DNA from: Streptomyces bottropensis ATCC 25435
Lineage (GTDB): Bacteria; Actinomycetota; Actinomycetes; Streptomycetales; Streptomycetaceae
Direction: 5' to 3'
DNA length: 64,000 nucleotides
Assembly (NCBI RefSeq): GCF_000383595.1
Contig: NZ_KB911581.1
Location: 8,329,519-8,393,518 of the forward strand
Part shown: one piece after another, positions 1-7,721 of the stretch
Layout of the letters: each line of letters begins with the position of its first letter
Numbering within the stretch: the stretch's first letter is position 1
The notes under the pieces: generated by a model
What the model was told of the DNA's origin: nothing
The model's input: the letters and a program-made list of their open reading frames with translations, nothing else
Databases searched by the model: none
Program-made: the position numbers and the translations under genes

Positions 1-25
1 TCTCCAAGGTGTCCATGTCCGTCAC
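1..25 (-). CDS. 5' end of a leftward gene (partial)
   Basis: Only the first eight or nine codons are inside the window. Read leftward, GTG at 25 opens the frame M-T-D-M-D-T-L-E, with an in-frame ATG at 16. A palindromic operator of the acyl-CoA regulon lies 13 bp upstream, the same arrangement seen at the other regulon genes, so this is probably another member. The product cannot be named from so few residues. Confidence 0.4.
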
Positions 26-37
26 GGTAGCGCCGAT

Positions 38-52
38 CTGACGACCCGTCAG
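38..52. promoter_or_regulatory. CTGAC-N5-GTCAG operator, site 1
   Basis: CTGACGACCCGTCAG has two perfect inverted 5-bp arms. It lies 13 bp upstream of the leftward partial gene and about 140 bp upstream of the afsR ATG at 193. It most likely controls the leftward gene, but a protein bound here would sit in the afsR upstream region. Confidence 0.7.
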
Positions 53-192
53 TAATCTGGCCCGCCGCCGTCCCGTCCTCCGCCCCGCGCCCGCCGCCGG
101 ACGAGCGCGTGGGCGAGGAGAGCGTGTGTGGGCCTGGTGACATCCCCCGTGGCTCCCTGTGATCGAGCTCTCCCACGGCTGACGGATCCGCC

Positions 193-3100
193 ATGGACAA
201 GGCAAACTGGCACGGGTACGGGGAGGCTTGGGCGACGTCGATGGGTGGTGAACCGGGAGTGCCGGAGAGCGGTGTGCCGCGCGTGCCGGAGCAAAGGGTT
301 GCCATGGACGCCTCGATTCCGGAACCGGTCCCCCAGCCGTCGGACGAGCTGCGCTTCGCCGTGCTCGGACCCGTGCGCGCCTGGCGCGGCACCGAACCCC
401 TCGCCACCGGTTCGCCCCAGCAACGCGCTCTGCTGGCCGCGCTGTTGCTGCGCGAGGGCCGCACGGCCACCGCGCACGAGCTGATCGACGCGCTGTGGGG
501 CGACGACCCGCCCTCGCAGGCGCTGGCCGCGGTGCGGACGTACGCCTCGCGCCTGCGCAAGGTGCTGCCGGGTGTGCTGGTCAGCGAGTCCGGCGGTTAC
601 GCGGTCCGCGCGCTGTCCGGCGGCGCGCTGGACCTGGCCGTGGCCCAGGATCTGGCCGCCGACGCCGAGAAGGCCAAGGCCGCCGGGGATCTGTGCCAGG
701 CCCGCGAGCTGCTGAACAGGGCGCTGGGGCTGTGGGACGGGGAGGTCCTGGCGAGTGTGCCGGGTCCGTACGCGGAGACCCAGCGGGCCCGCCTGGAGGA
801 GTGGCGTCTCCAACTCGTCGAGACCCGACTCGACATGGACCTGGAGCAGGGCTGCCACGCGGAGGCGGTCTCCGAGCTGACCGCCCTCACCGCCGCGCAC
901 CCTTTGCGGGAGCGACTGCGTGAACTGCTGATGCTGGCGCTGTACCGCAGCGGCCGGCAGGCGGAGGCCCTCGCGGTGTACGCCGACACCCGCCGCCTCC
1001 TCGCCGACGAACTGGGCGTGGACCCGCGTCCGGGTCTGCGGGAGTTGCAGCAGCGCATCCTCCAGGCGGACCCGGGCCTCGCGGAGCCCTCCGCCCCCCT
1101 CGCGCCGGAGACCACCGCGACCCCGGTCCGGCCCGCCCAACTGCCCGCGACCGTCCCGGATTTCACCGGACGCGCCGCCTTCGTGAACGACCTGAGCGAG
1201 GTACTGGCCGAGGCGTCCGGCGCCGAGGGACAGGTGATGTCGGTGTCCGCGCTGGCGGGTATCGGCGGCGTCGGCAAGACCACTCTCGCGGTGCACGTGG
1301 CCCACCAGGCCCGGCCCGCCTTCCCCGACGGCCAGCTGTACGTCGACCTCCAGGGCGCCGGCTCCCGTCCCGCCGAGCCGGAGGCGGTCCTCGGCTCGTT
1401 CCTGCGGGCGCTCGGCACGGCCGAGTCCGCGATCCCGGACTCCCTGGAGGAGCGGGCCGCGCTGTACCGGTCGGTGCTGGACGGCCGCCGGGTCCTGGTC
1501 CTGCTCGACAACGCGCGGGACGCCGCCCAGGTACGGCCGCTGCTGCCCGGCACGGCGGGCTGCGCGGCCCTGGTCACCGCCCGGGTGCGGATGGTGGACC
1601 TGGCCGGCGCCCACCTCGTCGACCTCGACGTGATGTCGCCCGACGAGGCCCTGCAACTCTTCACGAAGATCGTCGGCGAGGAGCGCGTCGCGGCGGAGCG
1701 CAAGGCCGCACTCGACGTCGTCGCGGCCTGCGGATTCCTGCCGCTCGCCATCCGCATCGCCGCGTCCCGCCTGGCGGCACGCAGGACGTGGACGGTGTCC
1801 GTCCTCGCCGCGAAACTCGCCGACGAGCGGCGCCGGCTGGACGAGCTGCAGGCCGGGGACCTGGCCGTGAAGGCCACCTTCGAGCTGGGCTACGGCCAGC
1901 TGGAGCCCGCCCAGGCCCGTGCCTTCCGCCTGCTCGGCCTCGCCGACGGCCCGGACATCTCCCTGGCCGCCGCGGCCGCCGTACTGGACCTGCCGCCGGA
2001 GGACACCGAGGACCTCCTGGAGAATCTGGTCGACACGTCCCTGTTGGAGTCCGCGGCGCCGGGACGCTACCGCTTCCACGATCTCGTCCGGCTCTACGCG
2101 CGTGCATGCGCCGAACGCGACGAACAGCCGCCGAGCGAGCGGAGCGCGGCGATGTCACGGCTGCTGGACTTCTATCTGGCGACGGCGACGCGGGTGTACG
2201 CGATCGAGCGGCCGGGGGACCGGACGGTCGCGCATCTGGAGCAAAGCCGGTACGCCGGCCGAGAGTTCGCCTCCGCGTCGGACGCGCTGGACTGGCTGCA
2301 CGCGGAGGCGGAGCCACTGCTCGCCTGCGTGCAGCAGTCGCTCGGAGCGTCCACCTTGCGGCGGGCCGTCGACCTGCTGCTGGCCACCATCGATCTGGCG
2401 GAGTCCGGGGCCGGTTCCCGCCGCTACGAGACGACCGCGCTCGCCGCACGTGACGCGGCCGCGGCCCTCGGGGACGCGCGCGCCGAGACCCGGGCACGCA
2501 TCACGCTGGCCCAGGTCCTCAGCCAGGCGGGGCGTTTCGAGGAGGCGGAGCAGGAGGCGCGGCGCGCCGATCTCGTCAACGGGACGGCCGACGACCCCTG
2601 GACGAGCGGCACCGCCCCCAACCAGCTGGGCATCATCGCCAACTGCACCGCCCGCTTCCCGGACGCCGAGGTCTTCCTGCTCAGGGCCATCGAGGCGTTC
2701 CAGGCGGACGACAACAAGCCCGGCGAGGCCAGCGCGGTGTGCAATCTGTCCCGCTCGCTCGCCTCGATGGGCCGTACCGCCAGGGCGGTCGAGCTCGCGC
2801 AGCGGGGCGTGGAGATCTACGACGAGCTGGGTCTGTCCGTACGCCTCGCCAACGCCCGCTATGCCTCGGGAACCGTGCTCACGCAGGCGGGCCGGCTCCC
2901 GGAGGCCCTGGAGCAGCTCGACGCGGCGCTGCGGATCTTCGCCGAGAACCGTCAGCGGCTCTGGGAGGGCACGACCCATTTCCGGGTGGCCCAGGCCCAC
3001 CTGGCGGCCCGTCGTCCCGCCCAGGCCGCCCGGCACGCCGAACAGGCGCTGGCGATCGGCTGCATCGGCGGCGACTGGATGCGGGCCAACGCCCTGACCC

Positions 3101-3243
3101 TGCTGGGCAGGGCCCTGATGGCCCTCGGCCAGTCGGACCGGGCCCGCGCGTGCTGGCGTGAGGCGCTCTCGATGTACGAGCAGTCCGGCTCGGCCGAGGC
3201 GGCGGAGGTACGCGGCCTGCTCCATCCGCTGGCGGCGGCGTGA
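193..3243 (+). CDS. afsR: AfsR, SARP-type global transcriptional activator with NB-ARC ATPase and TPR domains
   Basis: Global activator of secondary metabolism; in S. coelicolor it is phosphorylated by AfsK and switches on afsS. Domains in order: winged-helix DNA-binding and bacterial transcriptional activator (BTAD) domains in roughly residues 50-295; a P-loop ATPase with GIGGVGKTT near residue 357 and a Walker B-like VLVLLDNARD near 435; TPR-like repeats from about 700 to the end. The 1016-residue frame is slightly longer than the roughly 993 residues known for S. coelicolor. The start is uncertain: ATG 193 has no clear ribosome binding site, while GTG 274 follows GGAGAG and ATG 304 (residue 38) is also possible. 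The linked 63-codon afsS and nearby afsK support the identity strongly. Confidence 0.93.
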   Translation: MDKANWHGYGEAWATSMGGEPGVPESGVPRVPEQRVAMDASIPEPVPQPSDELRFAVLGPVRAWRGTEPLATGSPQQRALLAALLLREGRTATAHELIDALWGDDPPSQALAAVRTYASRLRKVLPGVLVSESGGYAVRALSGGALDLAVAQDLAADAEKAKAAGDLCQARELLNRALGLWDGEVLASVPGPYAETQRARLEEWRLQLVETRLDMDLEQGCHAEAVSELTALTAAHPLRERLRELLMLALYRSGRQAEALAVYADTRRLLADELGVDPRPGLRELQQRILQADPGLAEPSAPLAPETTATPVRPAQLPATVPDFTGRAAFVNDLSEVLAEASGAEGQVMSVSALAGIGGVGKTTLAVHVAHQARPAFPDGQLYVDLQGAGSRPAEPEAVLGSFLRALGTAESAIPDSLEERAALYRSVLDGRRVLVLLDNARDAAQVRPLLPGTAGCAALVTARVRMVDLAGAHLVDLDVMSPDEALQLFTKIVGEERVAAERKAALDVVAACGFLPLAIRIAASRLAARRTWTVSVLAAKLADERRRLDELQAGDLAVKATFELGYGQLEPAQARAFRLLGLADGPDISLAAAAAVLDLPPEDTEDLLENLVDTSLLESAAPGRYRFHDLVRLYARACAERDEQPPSERSAAMSRLLDFYLATATRVYAIERPGDRTVAHLEQSRYAGREFASASDALDWLHAEAEPLLACVQQSLGASTLRRAVDLLLATIDLAESGAGSRRYETTALAARDAAAALGDARAETRARITLAQVLSQAGRFEEAEQEARRADLVNGTADDPWTSGTAPNQLGIIANCTARFPDAEVFLLRAIEAFQADDNKPGEASAVCNLSRSLASMGRTARAVELAQRGVEIYDELGLSVRLANARYASGTVLTQAGRLPEALEQLDAALRIFAENRQRLWEGTTHFRVAQAHLAARRPAQAARHAEQALAIGCIGGDWMRANALTLLGRALMALGQSDRARACWREALSMYEQSGSAEAAEVRGLLHPLAAA

Positions 3244-3258
3244 CAGCTCTGGGGCAGG

Positions 3259-3280
3259 ACGTTCATCGAACGTTTATGAG
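3259..3280 (+). promoter_or_regulatory. Direct-repeat operator in the afsS promoter (AfsR/PhoP type)
   Basis: Two adjacent 11-bp direct repeats, ACGTTCATCGA and ACGTTTATGAG, start 15 bp after the afsR stop codon. The 11-bp spacing and GTTCAT core match the PHO-box type repeat, and AfsR and PhoP are known to compete for overlapping sites in the S. coelicolor afsS promoter. No convincing -10 hexamer was identified. Confidence 0.6.
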
Positions 3281-3367
3281 TGGCTGACAGTCTCAGTGCA
3301 TCGATCCGTCGCGTCGGGGGGCAGGCGGATCCGCGGGGCCTCATGACTGACCTGAGGCCGCTCGAAA

Positions 3368-3407
3368 CGCCCGTTCGGCGACCTCCGGGGGAGTTGCCGA
3401 ACGGGCG
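3368..3407 (+). terminator. Strong hairpin in the afsS leader, possible attenuator
   Basis: Two 15-nt arms (3368-3382 and 3393-3407) pair fully, with one G-U, around a 10-nt loop. It lies between the AfsR-type operator and the afsS start, ending 42 nt before the ATG. It could terminate afsR read-through, attenuate afsS, or protect the afsS mRNA. No U-run follows, which is usual for Streptomyces terminators. Confidence 0.6.
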
Positions 3408-3449
3408 CTTTCGCCGAGAAACATCGTTCACTCACGGGGAGTTCCAGTC

Positions 3450-3641
3450 ATGAGCGAGAAGAAGAAGCAGGACCCGAAGTTCACCACGCTGGACCAGCAC
3501 ACGCCCGCCCCGCCCAGCAAGGACGGGACGATCACGACGATGGACCAGCACACTCCGGCCCCGCCGAGCGAGGACCCGGAGATCACCACCATGGACCAGC
3601 ACACCCCGGCCCCGCCGGCCCTGGACCTGGGCGGCAACTAG
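3450..3641 (+). CDS. afsS: AfsS, small regulatory protein with three DQHTPAPP repeats
   Basis: 63 residues, exactly the length of S. coelicolor AfsS (also called AfsR2 or sigma-like protein), which pleiotropically stimulates antibiotic production downstream of AfsR. Three repeats are visible: TTLDQHTPAPPS, TTMDQHTPAPPS and TTMDQHTPAPPA, separated by short Asp/Glu-containing linkers; the S. coelicolor protein has comparable TTxDNHMPAPP repeats. The N-terminus is lysine-rich (MSEKKKQ). There is no signal peptide or membrane segment. GGGGAG precedes the ATG at good spacing. It follows afsR directly in the same direction but has its own operator and leader hairpin. How AfsS works at the molecular level is not settled. 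Confidence 0.93.
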   Translation: MSEKKKQDPKFTTLDQHTPAPPSKDGTITTMDQHTPAPPSEDPEITTMDQHTPAPPALDLGGN

Positions 3642-3770
3642 ACCTACTCCTGACGGGGATCGGCCGCGGTGGCGCGGAGGGGGAGCCACCGCGGCCGAGG
3701 TGTGTCCGGAGGCGGTCCGGCCCGACGGCGGTGTGCCGGGCCGGACCGGCCGATCGAGGAAGGGACCAGG

Positions 3771-4187
3771 ATGATCGCAGAGCGTGCCGGATCCGGTGCC
3801 TGCGTCGCCGCGCGGCCGGAGAGGACGCCGGGCGCACTGCGTGCGGCCCTGGAGCGGGTGGCGCCGCACCGCCTCGGCGAGATGGAACGGCAGAAGGACG
3901 AGGCCATCACCCTGGCGGCCCGCACGGGCAGCCTCGGCCCGATCACCCGCTTCCTCGAAACCTGGGCCGTGACCGTCGAGATCGCCAGGATCCCCGCCAC
4001 CGCCGCCCGGCTGCGCACCGCCGAACACGCCGCCCGCACCGTCGGCCACGACGACCCGGCCTGGCGCGAGGCGATGGACGAGATCCGCGACCTCCACGCG
4101 GAGGCCCTGGAGTCACTCGACCGGGGTCCGCTTTCCCGGGATTCACTTGCCCGGGATTCGTTCGAGCGGGTGGCGGCCGACCGGTAG
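3771..4187 (+). CDS. DUF6247 family protein
   Basis: 138-residue soluble protein, mostly helical, with a pattern like the DUF6247 family (ALERVAPHRLGEMERQKDEA followed by LGPITRFLETWAVTVEIAR). Family members are often near toxin-antitoxin-like or signalling genes in Streptomyces, but no function is established. ATG 3771 is preceded by GAAGGGA at good spacing, so the upstream in-frame ATG at 3669 is less likely. The C-terminal tail (SLARDSFERVAADR) contains a small internal repeat, and the last codons lie in the first unit of a 29-bp tandem repeat, suggesting that the end of the gene has drifted. Confidence 0.6.
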   Translation: MIAERAGSGACVAARPERTPGALRAALERVAPHRLGEMERQKDEAITLAARTGSLGPITRFLETWAVTVEIARIPATAARLRTAEHAARTVGHDDPAWREAMDEIRDLHAEALESLDRGPLSRDSLARDSFERVAADR

Positions 4188-4256
4188 CACGCCGGGCGGT
4201 GGCGGCCGACCGGTAGCAGGCCGAGCGGTGGCGGCCGACCGGTAGCACGCCGGGCG
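4170..4256. repeat. Three tandem 29-bp repeats over the DUF6247 stop codon
   Basis: Units begin at 4170, 4199 and 4228 with GTGGCGGCCGACCGGTAGCA and differ at only two or three positions. The first unit contains the DUF6247 stop codon, and a partial degenerate unit follows the third. Because 29 is not a multiple of three, loss or gain of a unit would not simply extend the reading frame. Confidence 0.8.
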
Positions 4257-4301
4257 GCAGCAGGCCGGGCGGGCGGCACTCCCCGCCCGCCCTCACCGCC
4301 C

Positions 4302-5966
4302 TCACCGCCCCCGCAACTCCCCCTTCACCACCTTCCCGCTCGCGTTCCGCGGCAGCTCCCCCACGAACTCCACGCTCCTCGGCACCTTGTAGTTGGCCAT
4401 CTCGCGACGGGACCAGGCGATGAGGTCGTCGGCGGTGACGTGGGAGCCGGGGCGGCGTACGACGTAGGCCCTGCCGACCTCGCCCAGGCGGGTGTCCGGA
4501 ACGCCGATGACCGCCACGTCGGCCACGTCCGGGTGAAGGCCGAGGAGTTGCTCGATCTCCGCCGGGTACGCGTTGAAGCCGCCGACGATGAACATGTCCT
4601 TGATGCGGTCGGTGATCCGCAGATTGCCGGCGTCGTCGAGGACGCCGACGTCACCGGTGCGGAGCCAGCCGTCGGCCGTGACCGCGCGGGCGGTCTCGGC
4701 GGGGTCCTCGAAGTAGCCCCGCATGACGTTGAAGCCGCGGACGAGGACCTCTCCCGGGGACCCGGGCGGCAGGGGGGACCCCAGCGGGTCGACGACCCGC
4801 ACCTCCGTCCCCGGTATCGCCCGCCCGGACGTCGACGCGATCACCGACGGCTCGTCGCCGCGCCGGCACATCGTGACGATGCCGGAGGCCTCGGACAGGC
4901 CGTACGCCGTCAGGACGGTGTCCACCCGCAGCTCCGCCCGCAGCCGTTCGACCAGGCGCAGCGGCACCACCGCCGCGCCCGTCACCACCAGGCGCAGGGC
5001 GCTGAGGTCGTAGTCGCCGCGGGCGGGGTGGTCCAGGAGGGACTGGTGGAGGGTGGGCGGGCCGGGGAGGACGGAGACCCGCTCCGCCGCCACGTTGGCC
5101 ATCGCCGTCTCCACGTTGAACACGGGCTGCGGGATCATCGTCGCGCCCCGCATCAGGCAGGCGATCACACCGGCCTTGTAGCCGAAGGTGTGGAAGAACG
5201 GGTTCACGATGAGATAGCGGTCGCCCCGCCGGAGACCGGCCAGGTCGCTCCACACCTCGTACCCCCGCAGGGTCTGCGCGTGCGTGATCACCGCGCCCTT
5301 CGGACGGCCGGTCGTCCCCGAGGTGAAGATGATGTCCGAGGGCGAGTCCCCGCTCAGTCCGGCCGACCTCGCCCGCACCACCCCCTCCCCCACCGCGTCA
5401 CCGCTCGCGAGGAAGTCCTTCCAGGTGCGGAAGTCGGCGGGCGCGTCGTCCGACAGCACCACCACCTGTTCCAGGTGCGGCAGTCCGGGCAGCGGTCCCG
5501 GCCGCTCGCACACGCTCCCGGCGCCCCGCGCCCGCAACCGCCCGCCGTCCGCGCCCGCGGCCCGCCGCAGCGAGGCCACGTACGACGTCCCGAGGAACGT
5601 CCCGGTGATGAACAGCAGCTTCGCCCGGCTGCGCGCCAGCACGTCCGCCGCCTCGCCGCCCTTGAAGCGGGTGTTCAGCGGGACCAGCACCGCGCCCGCC
5701 GAGACCGCGCCGAGCGCGGAGACGATCCAGTCGAGGGAGTTGGGCGCCCAGAGGGCGACCCGGTCGCCGGCCCGGACCCCGTTCGCGACGCACGCGGCCG
5801 CCGCGCGCTCCACCCGCGCGCCCAGCTCCGCGTACGACACCCGCGTACGCCCGTCGACGACGGCCTCGACCCCGCCGAACCGCCGGGCCGCCGAGCGGAC
5901 CAGCTCCGGGACCGTCTCCCACGCCCCCCGCTCCGAGTCTCCGTGCCCCTCCACGTCACCGATCAC
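4302..5966 (-). CDS. FadD3-like acyl-CoA ligase (class I adenylate-forming)
   Basis: 554-residue ATP-dependent CoA ligase. It shows the AMP-binding P-loop IIFTSGTTGRPKGAV, the acceptor motif GWLRTGDVG and the hinge/C-terminal motif KDMFIVGGFNAYPAEIE with a final GK catalytic lysine region (NASGKVVKGEL). The stretch PLNTRFKGGEAADVLARS with LFITGTFLG resembles mycobacterial FadD3, which activates the steroid C/D-ring propionate HIP; the true substrate here is unknown. GTG 5966 follows GGAGG at 7-nt spacing. It is transcribed divergently from the lipid-transfer-protein operon, with two CTGAC-N5-GTCAG operators in the shared intergenic region, so regulation with that operon is expected. Confidence 0.8.
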   Translation of the reverse strand: MIGDVEGHGDSERGAWETVPELVRSAARRFGGVEAVVDGRTRVSYAELGARVERAAAACVANGVRAGDRVALWAPNSLDWIVSALGAVSAGAVLVPLNTRFKGGEAADVLARSRAKLLFITGTFLGTSYVASLRRAAGADGGRLRARGAGSVCERPGPLPGLPHLEQVVVLSDDAPADFRTWKDFLASGDAVGEGVVRARSAGLSGDSPSDIIFTSGTTGRPKGAVITHAQTLRGYEVWSDLAGLRRGDRYLIVNPFFHTFGYKAGVIACLMRGATMIPQPVFNVETAMANVAAERVSVLPGPPTLHQSLLDHPARGDYDLSALRLVVTGAAVVPLRLVERLRAELRVDTVLTAYGLSEASGIVTMCRRGDEPSVIASTSGRAIPGTEVRVVDPLGSPLPPGSPGEVLVRGFNVMRGYFEDPAETARAVTADGWLRTGDVGVLDDAGNLRITDRIKDMFIVGGFNAYPAEIEQLLGLHPDVADVAVIGVPDTRLGEVGRAYVVRRPGSHVTADDLIAWSRREMANYKVPRSVEFVGELPRNASGKVVKGELRGR

Positions 5967-6016
5967 CGCAGGCCTCCGTACCGAGAACCGATGTCCACGT
6001 GCTGCCCGAGCATGAG

Positions 6017-6031
6017 CTGACTACCCGTCAG
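6017..6031. promoter_or_regulatory. CTGAC-N5-GTCAG operator, site 2
   Basis: CTGACTACCCGTCAG has two perfect arms. It lies 51 bp upstream of the leftward acyl-CoA ligase start and 85 bp upstream of the rightward lipid-transfer-protein start. Confidence 0.8.
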
Positions 6032-6043
6032 ATTAGCTGTACC

Positions 6044-6058
6044 CTGACGGACTGTCAG
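6044..6058. promoter_or_regulatory. CTGAC-N5-GTCAG operator, site 3
   Basis: CTGACGGACTGTCAG starts 27 bp from the start of site 2, in the same divergent promoter region. Paired sites at divergent promoters recur at 17.6 kb, 32.1 kb and 38.2 kb. Confidence 0.8.
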
Positions 6059-6115
6059 CAGCCGGTCGGGGCTGGACCACCCCCTGACCATGCCCCTGTG
6101 CGGAGGTGTGCGCCC

Positions 6116-7264
6116 ATGGCCGTGCTCAAGGACGCGACAGCGATCGTCGGCATCGGCCAGACCCCCTTCGCCAAACAACTTCCCGAAACCGAACGGGCGT
6201 TGGCGTGCCGGGCGATCCTCGCCGCCCTCGACGACGCGGGGATCGCCCCGGACGAGGTCGACGCGCTCGCCTCGTACACCATGGAGGAGACGGACGAGGT
6301 CGAGGTCGCCAAGGCACTCGGCCTCGGCGACCTCACCTTCTTCAGCAAGGTCGGCTACGGCGGCGGCGGTTCGTGCGCCACGGTCGCGCATCTGGCCGCC
6401 GCGATCGCGACCGGGCAGGCCACGGTCGGCGTCGCCTGGCGGTCCCGCAAGCGCGGCTCGGGCCCCCGCCCGTGGAAGAACACCACGGTCCAGCTCCCCA
6501 CCCCGGCCCAGTGGACCCGCCCCTACGGCCTGCTCCGCCCCGCCGACGAGATAGCCATGCTCGCCCGCCGCCACATGCACGAGTACGGCACGACCCGCGA
6601 CCACCTCTTCAACGTCGCCCTGGCCTGCCGCAACCGGGCGAACCAGAACCCGGCCGCGATCATGTACGAGCGCCCCCTGACGCGCGAGATGTACATGAAC
6701 TCCCGCTGGATCAGCGAGCCCCTGTGCCTCTTCGACAACTGCCTGGAGACCGACGGGGCGCTGGCGTGCGTCGTGGTCTCCGCCGAGCGCGCCCGCGACT
6801 GCCGCCGGACCCCGGTGTACGTCCACTCCGCCGCGCAGGGCCTGCCCGCCCAGCACCACGGCATGGTCAACTACTGGAACGACGACCCCCTGACCGGCCC
6901 CGCCTGGACCGCCGCCCGGCACCTGTGGAAACACGCGGACATCACCCCGGACGACATCGACGTGGCCCAGATCTACGACGCGTTCACGGCGCTGATCCCC
7001 CTCTCCCTGGAGGGCTACGGCTTCTGCGGCCGGGGCGAGGGCGGCCCGTTCACCGAGGGCGGCGCCCTGGAGAGCGGCGGCCGGCTGCCCCTCAACACCT
7101 CCGGGGGCGGCCTCAGCGAGGCGTACGTCCACGGGTTCAACCTGATCACCGAGGGCGTGCGGCAACTGCGCGGCACGAGCACCGCCCAGGTGCCGGGGGC
7201 GGCCACCTGCCTGGTCACGGCGGGCGAGGGCGTCCCGACATCGGCCCTGCTACTGAGGAGTTGA
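6116..7264 (+). CDS. Lipid-transfer protein / thiolase-fold enzyme (Ltp family)
   Basis: 382-residue thiolase-superfamily protein of the Ltp/SCP-x thiolase type. Visible landmarks are IVGIGQTPF at the N-terminus, RRHMHEYGTTRDHL, IYDAFTALIPLSLEGYGFC and RGEGGPF. Counting from the AIATG helix motif, the position of the thiolase nucleophilic Cys is Gly (a Cys occurs four residues later), and the usual GHPxG motif is replaced by SEAYVHG. Loss of both suggests a retro-aldolase like Ltp2 of steroid side-chain degradation rather than a classical thiolase. ATG 6116 has GGAGGT at 8-nt spacing; the frame is open further upstream without signals. A DUF35 gene follows, the normal partner of such enzymes. 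Confidence 0.82.
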   Translation: MAVLKDATAIVGIGQTPFAKQLPETERALACRAILAALDDAGIAPDEVDALASYTMEETDEVEVAKALGLGDLTFFSKVGYGGGGSCATVAHLAAAIATGQATVGVAWRSRKRGSGPRPWKNTTVQLPTPAQWTRPYGLLRPADEIAMLARRHMHEYGTTRDHLFNVALACRNRANQNPAAIMYERPLTREMYMNSRWISEPLCLFDNCLETDGALACVVVSAERARDCRRTPVYVHSAAQGLPAQHHGMVNYWNDDPLTGPAWTAARHLWKHADITPDDIDVAQIYDAFTALIPLSLEGYGFCGRGEGGPFTEGGALESGGRLPLNTSGGGLSEAYVHGFNLITEGVRQLRGTSTAQVPGAATCLVTAGEGVPTSALLLRS

Positions 7265-7304
7265 GGGAGTTGCGCGAGTCGAAGGAGCTGAGGGAGTTGG
7301 GGAC

Positions 7305-7721
7305 ATGCTGACCCCCGCCGTGGACGACGACGGCGCCCCCTTCTGGGAGTACGCCGCCCAGGGCGAACTGCGCGTCCAGGCCTGCGCCGACTGCGGCGAA
7401 CTCCGCTTCCCGCCCCGCCCCTGCTGCCCGCACTGCCGCTCCTTCGCGACCGAGTGGCGCCGGGTCGCGGGCCGGGGCCGGATCTGGTCGTACGTTCTGC
7501 CCCACCCGCCCCTCCTGCCCGACTACGCCGAGCAGGCCCCGTACAACGTCGTCCTCGTCGAACTCACCGACGCCCCCCGCATCCGCCTCGTCGGCAACCT
7601 GGTGACCGCGCCCGGCGCCCGCCTCGACTCCGTCCCCGTCGACCGCCTGCGGATCGGCGCCCGGGTCCAGGTGGTCTTCACCGACGCCGGCCTGCCCCAG
7701 TGGGTACTGGAGCGACCGTGA
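7305..7721 (+). CDS. DUF35 / OB-fold protein with zinc ribbon, partner of the Ltp protein
   Basis: 138 residues. The N-terminal rubredoxin-like zinc ribbon has two CxxC pairs (CADC and CPHC, residues about 26-46), followed by an OB-fold. Proteins of this type bind acyl-CoA and complex with thiolase-like Ltp proteins; in the ChsH2-Ltp2 system the DUF35 part is needed for aldol cleavage. Its position immediately after an Ltp gene supports that role. The 40-bp gap before it is built of GAGGGAGTTG-like direct repeats that include its ribosome binding site. The stop codon overlaps the next start (GTGA). Confidence 0.8.
   Translation: MLTPAVDDDGAPFWEYAAQGELRVQACADCGELRFPPRPCCPHCRSFATEWRRVAGRGRIWSYVLPHPPLLPDYAEQAPYNVVLVELTDAPRIRLVGNLVTAPGARLDSVPVDRLRIGARVQVVFTDAGLPQWVLERP

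Noticed and set aside
49..2079. Long open frame opposite afsR
   Set aside because: High-GC antisense shadow; composition and lack of motifs fit the complement of afsR codons.
3450..3641. AfsS as a repeat-containing RiPP precursor peptide
   Set aside because: Length, repeats and linkage to afsR identify AfsS; no modification enzymes are adjacent.
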